Assembly: GCA_029202665.1 (NCBI GenBank) | Contig: CP119326.1 | Coordinates: forward strand, 1,922,001-1,986,000 | Length of the DNA: 64,000 bases | Origin: Candidatus Brevundimonas colombiensis | GTDB lineage: Bacteria; Pseudomonadota; Alphaproteobacteria; Caulobacterales; Caulobacteraceae | Direction: 5' to 3' | Shown: in pieces, positions 50,186 to 59,755 of the stretch | Layout of the letters: every line of letters begins with the position of its first letter | How positions within the stretch are numbered: the stretch's first letter is position 1 | The notes under the pieces: generated by a model | What the model was told of the DNA's origin: nothing | The model's database searches: none | Seen by the model: the letters and a program-made list of their open reading frames with translations, nothing else | Made by a program: the position numbers and the translations under genes

Positions 50186-52501
50186 TCAGCGCGATGCAGA
50201 TGGTCGCCGTGTCAGCCGATATGCGGCCACGGCGCCGAAGAGGAGGGCGAGGGCGGCGAGGGTCAGGAGTTCGGGGGCGACTTCGGGGATCGTTGCGCCG
50301 GCGGCGTTCAGCTTGACGAAGGCGGGGATGGCCGAGGTCGAGGGCGACAGTTTCGCCAGCCAGACCAGGGGCTGGGGCATCAGGAACGGGGGCCAGGCCG
50401 CGCCGCCCAGGAAGAACAGCGGCACCGAGGTTCCGACCAGGATCTGCATGGCGCGTTCGTGCCGGTCGAACAGGCTGCCGATGGCCAGGCCGAGCGCCGA
50501 TACGCCCGCCGCGAAGATCGGCAGGGCGACCAGCACGCCCGCCAGATCGCCCATGCGCGGATAGTCCTGGAACCAGAAGACGAAGCCGAAATAGAACAGA
50601 CCGGCCATGCAGCCGATCAGGGTCAGGGCCGACCACAGGCCCGCAAACCCGGCCAGCCCCAGCGGAGCCGACCTGGCCTCGCGTCGCAAACCCGCGAACA
50701 GGGCCGCGCCGAGCAGCAGCGTCTGTTGCAGGATGATGGCGCTGACGGCGGGCACAGCATAGCTGCCATACCCTTCGGCGGTGTTGTAGAGCGGCCGCTG
50801 GACGACGGTTGGCGCGCGTTCGGCGAGGCGTGTCGCCTCGGCCAGGGGCGACAGGGTGTGTTCGGCCGCTGCGGCCGCCGCGCCGGCCAGGGCCTTGCCC
50901 ATGGCGGTGGCCCGGACCAGATAGGCGCCGTTCAGATAAAGACCCACCCCCTTGGGGTCGCCATGGATCAGGCTGGCCTGGAAGTCGTGGGGAATGTTCA
51001 GGACGGCGTCGACCCGGCCGTTGCGCATCATCCGCTCGGCCTCGTGGGGGGAGCGGACGACGACCACGGCGTCCAGGGCCTGGGTGGCGTCGATCTCGCG
51101 CACAAGACGGCGGCTGAGCGGCGAATCGTCCTGATCCGCGACCGCCAGCGGCAGTTTGACCGGCGTCTGTCCCGCATAGGCCAGCGGATAATAGAAGGCG
51201 TAGGCGACCACCGCCAGCAGCAGGGTGCTGGACAGCGGGCGATGCCTGAATATCCCCGCGAAGGCCCCCAGAAACGCGCCGCCGAAAGATTGGGGCGGCA
51301 GGTCCAGGCGGATGGGCTCCGGCTTGGGGTCGCGTCCGGCCAGTCGGTGCGCCAGCGGAACGGACAGGGCGAAGGCGCCGACGGCGACGCCCGACAGGAT
51401 CAGCAGGGACGGCAGGGAGGCGGACAGGTCGGACCCCAGAACCATCTGCTGGCTTTGCAGCCGCAGATAGTGGGTGAAGGGCAGGACGGCGCTCCAGATC
51501 TGCGAAAAGGCGGGGCCGTGGTTCAGCGGCAGTGTGCCGTTGGAAAAGGCGATGGCCGCGCCGGCGTAGATGGCCGTGGCCGAATAGCTGACATCCATAT
51601 CCCCGGTCAGGGCGATCAGCAGGGCCGACAGGGCGGCGGTCGCGGCCATCAGGGCGATCAGGCCGGCGGTCAGCATCGGCAGGCTGCCCTCTATCCCCCA
51701 ACCGCGCCAGCCGCACAGCCAGGCGATCCAGGCCAGACCCCACAGGGTGAAGACCAGGACATAGGGCGTCAGCTTGCCGGCCAGGGCGGCGATCAAACGG
51801 CCATCCATCCGCGCCGACCAGGCTTTCAGCGAGCCGCCGCGCAACTCGCGCCCCACGCCCATCACCGCCGCGCACGCCATCAGCAGATGCAGCACGCCCG
51901 GCGCGATCAGACCGCCCAGGAACAGTTCGAAACTGAGCTGTGGATTGCCCAGCAGCGTCACCTGGACGGCGGGCGGTTTCAGGTCGGCGGCGGGCAGGCC
52001 GGCGGCGCGGGCGCGCGCCAGGATCATCGGCGCGGCGGCGTTCGCCAGGGCCAGCGTCTGGGCGCCGGACGCCAGCGACCCGACGGTCTGGAAGGCGCCG
52101 TTGTAATAGACGATCACGGCGTCGGACTGGCGAAAGGCGTTCCGTTCGACCCCCTTGGGAATATAGGCGACGCTGTAGATCCGGCCCGACCGCATCAGGG
52201 ACCAGGCGGCTTCCAGATCGGTCGGCTGGGCCACGACGCGGATGCCCGCGCTGGCCTGCATGTCGCGGATGGCGGCGCGGCTGAAGCTGGAATGGTCCTG
52301 GTCCACCACGGCGACCGGGACGTCGCGCATCACCCCCTGGAACAGCATGGCCGCGATCACCGCCAGAAGAACCAGCGGCATGACGATCAGCAGGATCAGG
52401 TCCCAGCGGCTGCGGGCCAGATGCGCGACCTCGGCGTGAAAGGCGCGGGCGAAGACCCCGCCCGAGCGCCGGCCGGTCCGCCCGCCCGCCGGCGTCGTCA
52501 C
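50186..52501 (-). CDS. Tandem-fused ABC-2 type permease
   Basis: A 771-residue protein made of two ABC-2 permease units in tandem: each has an N-terminal helix, a large periplasmic domain and a cluster of five or six helices. The repeats start FARAFHAEVAHLARSRWDLI and GAFLGAFAGIFRHRPLSSTL, each followed by a VAVVDQDHSSFSRAA-like segment. Similar proteins (YhiI/YbhS-type) are usually two genes with an ATPase. It is last in an operon of outer membrane factor, membrane fusion protein and permease on the minus strand, overlapping by 4 nt. Confidence 0.88.
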   Translation of the reverse strand: MTTPAGGRTGRRSGGVFARAFHAEVAHLARSRWDLILLIVMPLVLLAVIAAMLFQGVMRDVPVAVVDQDHSSFSRAAIRDMQASAGIRVVAQPTDLEAAWSLMRSGRIYSVAYIPKGVERNAFRQSDAVIVYYNGAFQTVGSLASGAQTLALANAAAPMILARARAAGLPAADLKPPAVQVTLLGNPQLSFELFLGGLIAPGVLHLLMACAAVMGVGRELRGGSLKAWSARMDGRLIAALAGKLTPYVLVFTLWGLAWIAWLCGWRGWGIEGSLPMLTAGLIALMAATAALSALLIALTGDMDVSYSATAIYAGAAIAFSNGTLPLNHGPAFSQIWSAVLPFTHYLRLQSQQMVLGSDLSASLPSLLILSGVAVGAFALSVPLAHRLAGRDPKPEPIRLDLPPQSFGGAFLGAFAGIFRHRPLSSTLLLAVVAYAFYYPLAYAGQTPVKLPLAVADQDDSPLSRRLVREIDATQALDAVVVVRSPHEAERMMRNGRVDAVLNIPHDFQASLIHGDPKGVGLYLNGAYLVRATAMGKALAGAAAAAAEHTLSPLAEATRLAERAPTVVQRPLYNTAEGYGSYAVPAVSAIILQQTLLLGAALFAGLRREARSAPLGLAGFAGLWSALTLIGCMAGLFYFGFVFWFQDYPRMGDLAGVLVALPIFAAGVSALGLAIGSLFDRHERAMQILVGTSVPLFFLGGAAWPPFLMPQPLVWLAKLSPSTSAIPAFVKLNAAGATIPEVAPELLTLAALALLFGAVAAYRLTRRPSASR

Positions 52502-53535
52502 CGGGCCGGCCAGTCGAGCAGCACGCTCATGCCCGGGCGCAGGCCCTCGACAGGCGAGACGGGCTGGGCGTGGATTTCGAAGCTGCGCACATCATAGCCG
52601 CGCGACTGGCGCGTGGCGCGCCAGGTGGCGAAGTCGCCCTGGGGGCTGATGAAGGTGACGCGGAACGGCACGGCCTTGCGGTTCAGGGCGGGGATGTCGC
52701 CGCGCACGGTCTGGCCGATCTTCAACCCGGCGAAGGCGTCTTCCTTCAGGTTGAACGAGACCCAGACGTGGCTCAGATCGACCACGGTGAAGACCGGCAC
52801 GCCGATCAGGACCAGTTCGCCCGGATTGGCGAAACGCTCGGCGATCTCGCCCGCGACGGGGGCGACCAGGCGGGTTTCGGTTTGCAGGGACTGGGTCTCG
52901 CTGACGCCGGCGCGGGCGGCGGCGACCTGGGCGTCGGCGATGGCCTTGTCCTGTTGGCGGGTTCCGGCGACGGCCTTCAGATACTGCTGACGGGCGGCCT
53001 CGGACTGGGCGGCGGAGGCGGCGCGGGCGGCGACGGCCTCGTCGCGCCGCTGGGCCGAGATGACGCCCTCGGCGAACAGGTTCTCGGCCCGCCGGGCGGT
53101 CTGGGCCGCCAGTTGCGCCGCCGCCTGGGCGCCGCGCCAGACGGATTCCAGCGACCGCACATCCTCGGCCCTCGCGCCCAGGCGGCTGAGCTGCTGCACC
53201 GCCTCGGCGCCTTGCAGGACGGCGGCGGCCTGCTGGTCGCGCGCCTCTATCTCGGGGCTGGACAGGACCGCCAGCGCCTGGCCCTCGACCACCCGGTCGC
53301 CGGCTGAGGCCAGCAGCCGTTCGACGCGGGCGGGGGCCTTGGTGGCGACGGTGAAGGTCTCGGCCTCGACCATGCCCTGGACCTGGGGCGCGGCCGGGCG
53401 GGCGGCGAGATACAGGCCGACGGCGATGAAGACGACGACGGCCAGCACGGCGACCCCGATCGCTACGGTCCTGATCGTCGGGCGCGGGCGGCGGCGCGGG
53501 GCGGGCGTGACGTCCATGGGGGCAGGGTCGGTCAT
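52498..53535 (-). CDS. HlyD-family membrane fusion protein
   Basis: A 345-residue periplasmic adaptor: one N-terminal membrane helix (about 22-45, VAIGVAVLAVVVFIAVGLYL), barrel-sandwich half-motifs (AKAPARVERLLASAGDRV with KAPARVERL visible; LVAPVAGEIAERFANPGELV), a coiled-coil hairpin (about 95-215) and a beta-barrel segment (VSFNLKEDAFAGLKIGQTVR). It links the permease to the outer membrane factor for export of a substrate. Overlaps both neighbours by 4 nt. Confidence 0.92.
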   Translation of the reverse strand: MTDPAPMDVTPAPRRRPRPTIRTVAIGVAVLAVVVFIAVGLYLAARPAAPQVQGMVEAETFTVATKAPARVERLLASAGDRVVEGQALAVLSSPEIEARDQQAAAVLQGAEAVQQLSRLGARAEDVRSLESVWRGAQAAAQLAAQTARRAENLFAEGVISAQRRDEAVAARAASAAQSEAARQQYLKAVAGTRQQDKAIADAQVAAARAGVSETQSLQTETRLVAPVAGEIAERFANPGELVLIGVPVFTVVDLSHVWVSFNLKEDAFAGLKIGQTVRGDIPALNRKAVPFRVTFISPQGDFATWRATRQSRGYDVRSFEIHAQPVSPVEGLRPGMSVLLDWPAR

Positions 53536-55052
53536 GGGGCGATCACCCGGTCGGCGCGGTTGAGATAGTCGGCGAACTGTCCGCTGCGATGGCTGGCGGC
53601 CAGAAGGGCGGCCAGGGACAGTTCGTATTCATAGGCGGCGGCCGCGCGTTGCAGCCGGGCCGTTCCCAAGAGATTGCGCGCGTCGATCACCGCCGAGGCC
53701 GGCGCCTCGCCCTCGCGGAACGACAGGTCCTGGATGCGCAGGTTCTCGGTCGCGGCGGCCAGGCTCGAATCCAGCGACAGGAACTGGCGGCGCGACAGTT
53801 CGACCAGATTATAGGCGCGGATCACCAGCAGGCGCACCTCGTCGCGGACGCCGCGCTCGACCTGTTCGGCGGCCTGGGCCCTGGCCTGGGCGGCGCCCAG
53901 CATCCGGCCGCGATCCAGCGACGACAGCAGGGTCAGGCGCGCACCCACGCCCACGGCCCAGTCGGGCTCGGTCGGCAGGGCGTGGTCCGGGTTCAGATTA
54001 TAGGTCCCGAAGGCGAAGACGGACGGCTTGAACCGCGACCGGGCCAGATCGACGCCCGCCTCGGCCAGATCGCGGCCCGCCTGGGCCTGGGCGATGCGGG
54101 GATGGTTGGCGGCCCCTGAGGCGATGAAATCGTCGACCGGCGGGGCGGGCGAGGCGTTGACGAACAGGGGGCTGGTGGGGCGCACCCGACCCTGTACGTC
54201 CATCAGGCGCGACAGGCTCTGGACCGCCGTATCATGCTCCAGTTCGGCGCGGTCGACCTGGCGCTGGGCGGCGTCGCGGGCGACCTGGACCTGAAGCCTC
54301 TGACCGGCGCTGAGCACGCCTTCGCGCTCCATCACCTGGGCGTTGCGAAGGTGCAGGTCGAACCCGTCGCGGGTGTCGCGCGCGATGGTCAGGGCTTCGC
54401 GCGTCAGGGTCTGGCCGAAATAGGCGCGGACCAGATTGACGCTTTCGATGTCGCCCGCCTCGGCCTGGCGGGCGCGGGCCAGTTCGACATTGGCCCCGGC
54501 CGCGTCGCGCAGCGCCGGGATGGCGCCGCCGGTGTAGAGGGGGGCGACCGCCGTGGCGACGGGGCGGAAGACGGTGTCGGCGGTCCTGAGACGCACACTG
54601 CCGGGCAGGCTGGCGAAGAACTCGGGCAGGGCCTGTTGCAGCCGGTCGTTGATGGACTGAAGCACGTCGCCCGGCACGCCGGGCAGGTCGCCGATCAGCC
54701 CCGGCAGCAGCTGGCCGGCGACATCCTGGGCCTGGCCCAGGGCGTCGCCCAAATCGATGTCGAACGTCTTCTGATAGCGCAGCAGCTGGGCGTCCAGCGA
54801 CACGGTGGGGCGGTTCAGATGCGCGACCGCGCCGGCCTGGGCCTCGGCCGCCAGGACATTGGCGTCGGCGGCGCGGCGCACGCTGGACACCCCGTCCAGC
54901 CGGGCCGCGGCCGCCTGGAACGACAGGGCCACGCCGTCCGCCTCGGCCGCATCCTGCGCCCAGGACGGCGCCGTCGCCGACAGGACCAGCACGCCCGCCA
55001 GGATCGACAGGCGAAGCCCGCGTCGCCCGACCGTGGTCCAATCCTTCGCCAT
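53532..55052 (-). CDS. TolC-family outer membrane factor
   Basis: A 506-residue outer membrane efflux protein of the TolC/OEP family. Signal peptide LSILAGVLVLSATAPSWA, then two OEP repeats of long helices and strands (ALRDAAGANVELARARQAEA; ANHPRIAQAQAGRDLAEAGV; PSVFAFGTYNLNPDHALPTE). It forms the trimeric outer-membrane channel. The ATG at 55052 is chosen to place the signal peptide near the start; a longer in-frame extension is spurious. First gene of the exporter operon. Confidence 0.92.
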   Translation of the reverse strand: MAKDWTTVGRRGLRLSILAGVLVLSATAPSWAQDAAEADGVALSFQAAAARLDGVSSVRRAADANVLAAEAQAGAVAHLNRPTVSLDAQLLRYQKTFDIDLGDALGQAQDVAGQLLPGLIGDLPGVPGDVLQSINDRLQQALPEFFASLPGSVRLRTADTVFRPVATAVAPLYTGGAIPALRDAAGANVELARARQAEAGDIESVNLVRAYFGQTLTREALTIARDTRDGFDLHLRNAQVMEREGVLSAGQRLQVQVARDAAQRQVDRAELEHDTAVQSLSRLMDVQGRVRPTSPLFVNASPAPPVDDFIASGAANHPRIAQAQAGRDLAEAGVDLARSRFKPSVFAFGTYNLNPDHALPTEPDWAVGVGARLTLLSSLDRGRMLGAAQARAQAAEQVERGVRDEVRLLVIRAYNLVELSRRQFLSLDSSLAAATENLRIQDLSFREGEAPASAVIDARNLLGTARLQRAAAAYEYELSLAALLAASHRSGQFADYLNRADRVIAP

Positions 55053-55135
55053 CCGCCGTCGTCCCCTTCGCCTCTGCCGCGAAAAGACGACATCGCCCGC
55101 GCGTCGTCCGAAGTCCAGACGCAGCCCGCCGACGG

Positions 55136-56854
55136 TCACAGATTGGTGCGCGCCAGCTCCAGAACCTCGTCCCCGCGCCCGTTCATGATGGCCTTGAGCA
55201 TGAATAGGCTGAAGCCCTTGGCCTGTTCCATCTTGATTTTGGGCGGCATGACCAGCTCCTGGCCCGCCGTGACCACATCGACCAGGACGGGACCGGGGTG
55301 GGCCAGGGCCTGGGCGATTGCATCCTCGACCTGATCCGACGCCTCGACGCGGAAGGCCCTGATTCCCATGGCCTGGGCCATGGCGGCGAAGTCGGGGTTC
55401 TTCAGATCGGTGCCGACGTCCAGGAAGCCGGACGCCTTCATCTCCATGGCCACGAAGCCCAGCGAACCGTTGTTGAACACCACGACCTTCAGCGGCAGCC
55501 CCAGTTGCGACAGGCTGATGAAGTCGCCCATCATCATGGTGAAACCGCCGTCGCCGGACAGGGAGATCACCTGGCGGTCGGGCGCGGCGGCCTGGGCGCC
55601 GATGCCCTGCAACATCGCATTGGCCATGGAGCCGTGATTGAACGATCCCAGCAAACGACGCCGCCCGTTCATGGTCAGATAGCGGGCGGCCCAGACGGTC
55701 GGGGTGCCGACGTCGGCGGTGAAGACGGCGTCCTGGGCGGCCAGCCGGTCGATCACGGCGGCCAGATATTGCGGATGGATGGGTCGGCCGGCCGGCGCGG
55801 GCCGGGCCAGTTCGTCCAGACCCTTTCGCGCCTCGGCATAGTGTTTGCGGGCGGCTTCCAGGAAGCGCGGCGAGCGATCCGCCTTCAGGTGCGGGATCAG
55901 GGCGGGAACCGTCTCGGCCACGTCGCCCACGATCCCCTGCGCCAGATGGGCGCGCTTGCCCAGGGACGACGGGTCGCGGTCGATCTGGATGATCTTGGCG
56001 TCGGACGGGTAGAAGTTGCGATAGGGGAAGTCGGTCCCCAGCATGACCAGGGCGTCGCAGTTCATCAGGGCGTGGTAGCCCGACGAAAAGCCGATCAGAC
56101 CGGTCATGCCCACGTCATAGGGATTGTCCCACTCGACATGCTCCTTGCCGCGCAGGGCGTGGACGACGGGGGCCTGGAGCGCCTCGGCCAGGGCCAGAAC
56201 CTGGTCGTGGGCGCCGGCGCAGCCGCTGCCCGCCAGGATGGCCACCTTTTCGGCCCCGTTCAGCAGCTGGGCGGCGCGCGCCACATCGGCGACGGCGGGG
56301 GCGATGCGGGGGCGGGCAGGGGCGGACCATTCGGGCGAGGCGCCGTCCGGCGCGCGGGCCAGGGCCACATCGCCGGGCAGGACGATCACCGCCACGCCGC
56401 CCTTGCCGACCGCCGTGTTCAGGGCGCGGGCCAGGACGCCGGGAATCTGGGCCGGACTGGACACCAGCTCGCAGAAGTCGCTGCATTCGCGGAACAGCTC
56501 CTGCGGATGGGTCTCCTGGAAATAGCCCAGACCGATCTCTGACGACGGAATATGGGCGGCGATGGCCAGGACCGGAACCCGGTTGCGGTGACAGTCGAAC
56601 AGGCCGTTGATCAGATGCAGGTTGCCCGGCCCGCAGCTGCCGGCGCAGACGGCCAGCTCGCCGGTCACGGCCGCCTCGGCCCCGGCGGCGAAGGCGGCGG
56701 TCTCCTCGTGGCGGACGTGCATCCACTCGATCTGTTCGAAGCGGCGCAGGCTGTCGTTCAGGCCGTTCAGGCTGTCGCCCGTGACGCCCCAGATGCGTTT
56801 CACCCCGGCCGAGGCCAAGGTCTTGGCCAGAAGGTCCGCGACGGTCATCGCCAT
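55136..56854 (-). CDS. poxB: Pyruvate dehydrogenase (quinone) PoxB-like
   Basis: A 572-residue thiamine-diphosphate flavoenzyme, the same length as E. coli PoxB. The N-terminal Pyr domain has VTGDSLNGLNDSLRRFEQIE and the catalytic Glu in HVRHEETAAFAAGAEA. The PP domain has SLSGDGGFTMMMGDFISLSQ. It oxidises pyruvate to acetate and CO2, passing electrons to quinone at the membrane. The C-terminal membrane-binding segment (KGFSLFMLKAIMNGRGDEVL) is present. The ATG at 56854 fits this length. Confidence 0.92.
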   Translation of the reverse strand: MAMTVADLLAKTLASAGVKRIWGVTGDSLNGLNDSLRRFEQIEWMHVRHEETAAFAAGAEAAVTGELAVCAGSCGPGNLHLINGLFDCHRNRVPVLAIAAHIPSSEIGLGYFQETHPQELFRECSDFCELVSSPAQIPGVLARALNTAVGKGGVAVIVLPGDVALARAPDGASPEWSAPARPRIAPAVADVARAAQLLNGAEKVAILAGSGCAGAHDQVLALAEALQAPVVHALRGKEHVEWDNPYDVGMTGLIGFSSGYHALMNCDALVMLGTDFPYRNFYPSDAKIIQIDRDPSSLGKRAHLAQGIVGDVAETVPALIPHLKADRSPRFLEAARKHYAEARKGLDELARPAPAGRPIHPQYLAAVIDRLAAQDAVFTADVGTPTVWAARYLTMNGRRRLLGSFNHGSMANAMLQGIGAQAAAPDRQVISLSGDGGFTMMMGDFISLSQLGLPLKVVVFNNGSLGFVAMEMKASGFLDVGTDLKNPDFAAMAQAMGIRAFRVEASDQVEDAIAQALAHPGPVLVDVVTAGQELVMPPKIKMEQAKGFSLFMLKAIMNGRGDEVLELARTNL

Positions 56855-57002
56855 AATGATATTCCCGGTAGGTCTGCTGTTTTCGACGACCGGAGCGACA
56901 CGTCCGGCCCAGCTTAACAATGCGCGGATCGCCATTCGGCTGCGTGCGATCTGTCGCGCTGCAGCAAAGCCGCTATGGTGCGACGATGACTCGGACCGCG
57001 GC

Positions 57003-58043
57003 ATGATCAAATACATCGGCTCCAAGCGCGCCCTGCTGGGTCATGTGACGGGGGCGATCATCGGCGTCCTGCCCCACGGCGGGCGGGTCTGCGACCTGTT
57101 CTCGGGCACCGCGCGGGTCGGTCATGCGCTGAAGAAACAGGGGTTCCAGGTCTGGTCGAACGACGTCAACGCCTATGCCCACGCCCTGGCGACCACCTAT
57201 GTCCAAGCGGACCGGGAGCGGTGGATCGACCGGGCCGAGGCGGTGCTGGCGGAACTGAGGACCGTTGCGCCCCAGGCGGGCTGGTTCACCCAGGCCTTCT
57301 GCCGCGACGCCCGCTACTTCCACCCCGACAATGGCGCGCGCATCGACGCGGTGCGCGACCGGATCGAGGCGATGGGGCTGGAGCCCGAGCTGAAGGCCAT
57401 CGCCCTGGTCAGCCTGATGGAGGCGGCGGATCGGGTCGACTCCACCGCCGGGGTGCAGATGGCCTATATGAAACAGTGGGCGCCGCGCGCGCTGAAGCCG
57501 CTGGAGTTGAGGACGCCGGATCTGGCGCCGGCGGCGGCGGGCGGACCCTGCCGGGCGACCCAGGGCGACGCCGTCGAGATCGCCGATCAGATCGAGGCGG
57601 ACCTGGTCTATCTGGACCCGCCCTACAACCAGCATTCCTATCTGGCCAACTACCACTGCTGGGAGAGCCTGGTCCTGTGGGACCGGCCCGAGACCTATGG
57701 GGTGGCCAACAAGCGGGTGGACGTGAAGACCCGCAAGAGCCCCTTCAACAGCCGTCCCGGCATCGGCCCGGCCCTGCGGTCGGTGATCGAGCGGGTCAGG
57801 GCGCCCAACCTGATCGTCAGCTTCAACGACGAAGGCTATCTGAGTCGGGACGAACTGGTCGAGATGCTGTCGGCGCGCGGCCATGTGCAGGTGATCGAGG
57901 TCGCCCATCCCCGCTATGTCGGGGCGCGCATCGGCATCCATAATCCCAAGGGCGAGAAGGTCGGCCAGGTGGGGCGGCTGAGGAATGTGGAGCAGCTGTT
58001 CGTGGTCACGGATCGGCCCGTGGCCCTGCCGGTCGCCGCATAA
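57003..58043 (+). CDS. D12-class DNA adenine methyltransferase, orphan
   Basis: A 346-residue DNA N6-adenine methyltransferase of the D12 (Dam-like) class. The N-terminal AdoMet motif is MIKYIGSKRALLGHV and CDLFSGTARVGHALKKQGF. The catalytic motif IV is DPPYNQHSY at residues 205-213. It would methylate adenines in a recognition sequence that cannot be read from the protein. No restriction enzyme gene is next to it. It is distinct from CcrM, which has a beta-class architecture. Start is ATG 57003, 149 nt from the divergent poxB start. Confidence 0.88.
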   Translation: MIKYIGSKRALLGHVTGAIIGVLPHGGRVCDLFSGTARVGHALKKQGFQVWSNDVNAYAHALATTYVQADRERWIDRAEAVLAELRTVAPQAGWFTQAFCRDARYFHPDNGARIDAVRDRIEAMGLEPELKAIALVSLMEAADRVDSTAGVQMAYMKQWAPRALKPLELRTPDLAPAAAGGPCRATQGDAVEIADQIEADLVYLDPPYNQHSYLANYHCWESLVLWDRPETYGVANKRVDVKTRKSPFNSRPGIGPALRSVIERVRAPNLIVSFNDEGYLSRDELVEMLSARGHVQVIEVAHPRYVGARIGIHNPKGEKVGQVGRLRNVEQLFVVTDRPVALPVAA

Positions 58044-58104
58044 TCCCAATCAAAACAACCTCGGCCGGGCGGGAACGCGAATCGCGGTCTTCCGTTGGGG
58101 AAGC

Positions 58105-58446
58105 ATGGAACCCCGCGCCGACACCGTTCGCATCAAGACCGACGCCGACCGGAGCCGCGCAGGCGACCGGAGCGTACCGGCCGAGGCGCGCTCGTGGGCG
58201 CCGACGGCGGATGCTGCGCGCGTCGCGGCGGCGGACTGGGGCTGGCCCGCGCCGCCGATCGACAACCGCCCGACCTTCACCCACAACGCCGCCCGCTATA
58301 GCCGCCCGGCCGAGGCCCCGACCCCTGTGGAACACCTGGACCTGGAGCCTGAACTGTCGCCGCCGCCGCGCTGGATGATGATGGTGGCGGGGGCCGCCGT
58401 CGCCGCCCTGATCGGCGCGCTGCTGGGCGGGCTCATGCATATCTGA
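58105..58446 (+). CDS. Small single-pass membrane protein of unknown function
   Basis: A 113-residue protein with a hydrophilic, Ala/Arg/Pro-rich N-terminal region and one C-terminal membrane helix (MMMVAGAAVAALIGALLGGL). The topology implies a cytoplasmic tail-anchored form. No family recognised. The ATG at 58105 is preferred; upstream in-frame codons lie inside the methyltransferase gene. It converges with rnhB at 8 nt distance. Confidence 0.65.
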   Translation: MEPRADTVRIKTDADRSRAGDRSVPAEARSWAPTADAARVAAADWGWPAPPIDNRPTFTHNAARYSRPAEAPTPVEHLDLEPELSPPPRWMMMVAGAAVAALIGALLGGLMHI

Positions 58447-58453
58447 GGCGGCT

Positions 58454-59095
58454 TCAGGCCTCCAGCAGCAGAGCACGGATCGGCGACCAGCTGCGCCGAT
58501 GGGCGGGACAGGGGCCCAGCGTCTTCAAGGCGTTCTGATGGATGGGGGCGTTGTAGCCCTTGTGGCTGGCGAAGCCGTATCCGGGATATTGGGCGTCCAG
58601 TTCGATCATCAGCCGGTCCCGCGCCGTCTTGGCCAGGATGGAGGCCGCCGCGATGGACAGGGACAGGCCGTCGCCACCGACCACCGTCTGGATCTCGCAC
58701 GGCAGCTTGAACCGATAATTGCCGTCGACCAGGGCCGCGACGGGCGTCACCTGCAGCGCCTCGATGGCGCGGCACATGGCCAGGCCGGTGGCGTGCAGGA
58801 TGTTCAGCTCCTCGATCTCCTCCACCGAGGCGAAGCCGACGCCCCAGGCGATGGCGCGGGCCTTGATCTCGGGCTCCAGCAGGGCGCGGCGTTTTTCGGT
58901 CAAAGCCTTGGAATCGTCGATGCCGGGCGGCAGGTCGTCCGGGTTCAGGATCACAGCCCCCGCCGACACCGGCCCCGCCCACGGCCCGCGCCCCGCCTCG
59001 TCCACGCCGCAGACAGGACCGTTGACGCGCTGGATCAACACGGTTTCCAGCGCCAGGGTCGGGAAGGCTTTCGGATTTGCGGGAGCTTTAGCCAT
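58454..59095 (-). CDS. rnhB: Ribonuclease HII
   Basis: A 213-residue RNase HII. The catalytic acidic pair is in GVDEAGRGPWAGPV (Asp32-Glu33), a further Asp in ALVDGNYRF and another in LAKTARDRLM. It removes RNA primers and single ribonucleotides from DNA. The ATG at 59095 is chosen because the family normally starts close to VCGVDEAGRG; a longer frame extends 9 residues upstream. It overlaps the tag gene by 8 nt. Confidence 0.95.
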   Translation of the reverse strand: MAKAPANPKAFPTLALETVLIQRVNGPVCGVDEAGRGPWAGPVSAGAVILNPDDLPPGIDDSKALTEKRRALLEPEIKARAIAWGVGFASVEEIEELNILHATGLAMCRAIEALQVTPVAALVDGNYRFKLPCEIQTVVGGDGLSLSIAAASILAKTARDRLMIELDAQYPGYGFASHKGYNAPIHQNALKTLGPCPAHRRSWSPIRALLLEA

Positions 59096-59687
59096 GGCCC
59101 GCCATCGCACGAACCTCGCCATGGCGGAAGCAGGTGTTCTGGTGGTCGTTGATCATGCCGACGGCCTGCATGAAGGCATAGACGATCACCGGGCCGCAGA
59201 AGTTGAAGCCGCGCTTCTTTAATGCCTTGGCCATGGCCTCGGACTGTGCGGTCTTGACCGGGGCGTCGCGGTAATCGGCCCAGTCGGTCTGGATCGGTTC
59301 GCCGCCGACGAAGGACCACAGCCAGGCCGAGAAATCCTCTCCGTTGTCGCGCATCTCAAGCCAGATCTGGGCGCCCCGGATGGCGGCGTTGATCTTGGCG
59401 CGCGAGCGGATGATGCGGGGATCGTTCAGCAGACGCTGGATGTCATCCTCGCCATAGCGGGCGACGATCTCGGGATCGAAATTGTCGAAGGCGTCGCGGA
59501 TGCCCTCGCGTTTCCTCAGAATGGTGATCCAGGCCAGACCGGCCTGAAACCCGTCCAGGATCAGCTTCTCCCACAGGGCGCGCGAATCGCGTTCCGGCAC
59601 GCCCCATTCGGCGTCGTGATAGGCGATGTAGAGCGGGTCGGTGGTCCCGCACCAGCCGCAGCGGCCTTCGGCGTGTGAATCGATCAT
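59088..59687 (-). CDS. tag: DNA-3-methyladenine glycosylase I (Tag)
   Basis: A 199-residue Tag. The zinc-site residues are visible as in E. coli: Cys10 (RCGWCGTTDPLYIAYHDAEW), His24, and a late His/Cys pair in NDHQNTCFRH. The helix-hairpin core (WEKLILDGFQAGLAWITILR) is conserved. It excises 3-methyladenine from alkylated DNA. The ATG at 59687 puts the zinc motif near the start, as in the family. Its 3' end overlaps rnhB by 8 nt, so the two repair genes share a transcript. Confidence 0.95.
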   Translation of the reverse strand: MIDSHAEGRCGWCGTTDPLYIAYHDAEWGVPERDSRALWEKLILDGFQAGLAWITILRKREGIRDAFDNFDPEIVARYGEDDIQRLLNDPRIIRSRAKINAAIRGAQIWLEMRDNGEDFSAWLWSFVGGEPIQTDWADYRDAPVKTAQSEAMAKALKKRGFNFCGPVIVYAFMQAVGMINDHQNTCFRHGEVRAMAGHG

Positions 59688-59755
59688 GGGTCTAGGTTGC
59701 CCGTATGTTCCGGTCGGGGGAAGGACGGGTTTGAGATGTCGCGGCGAAAAACACC

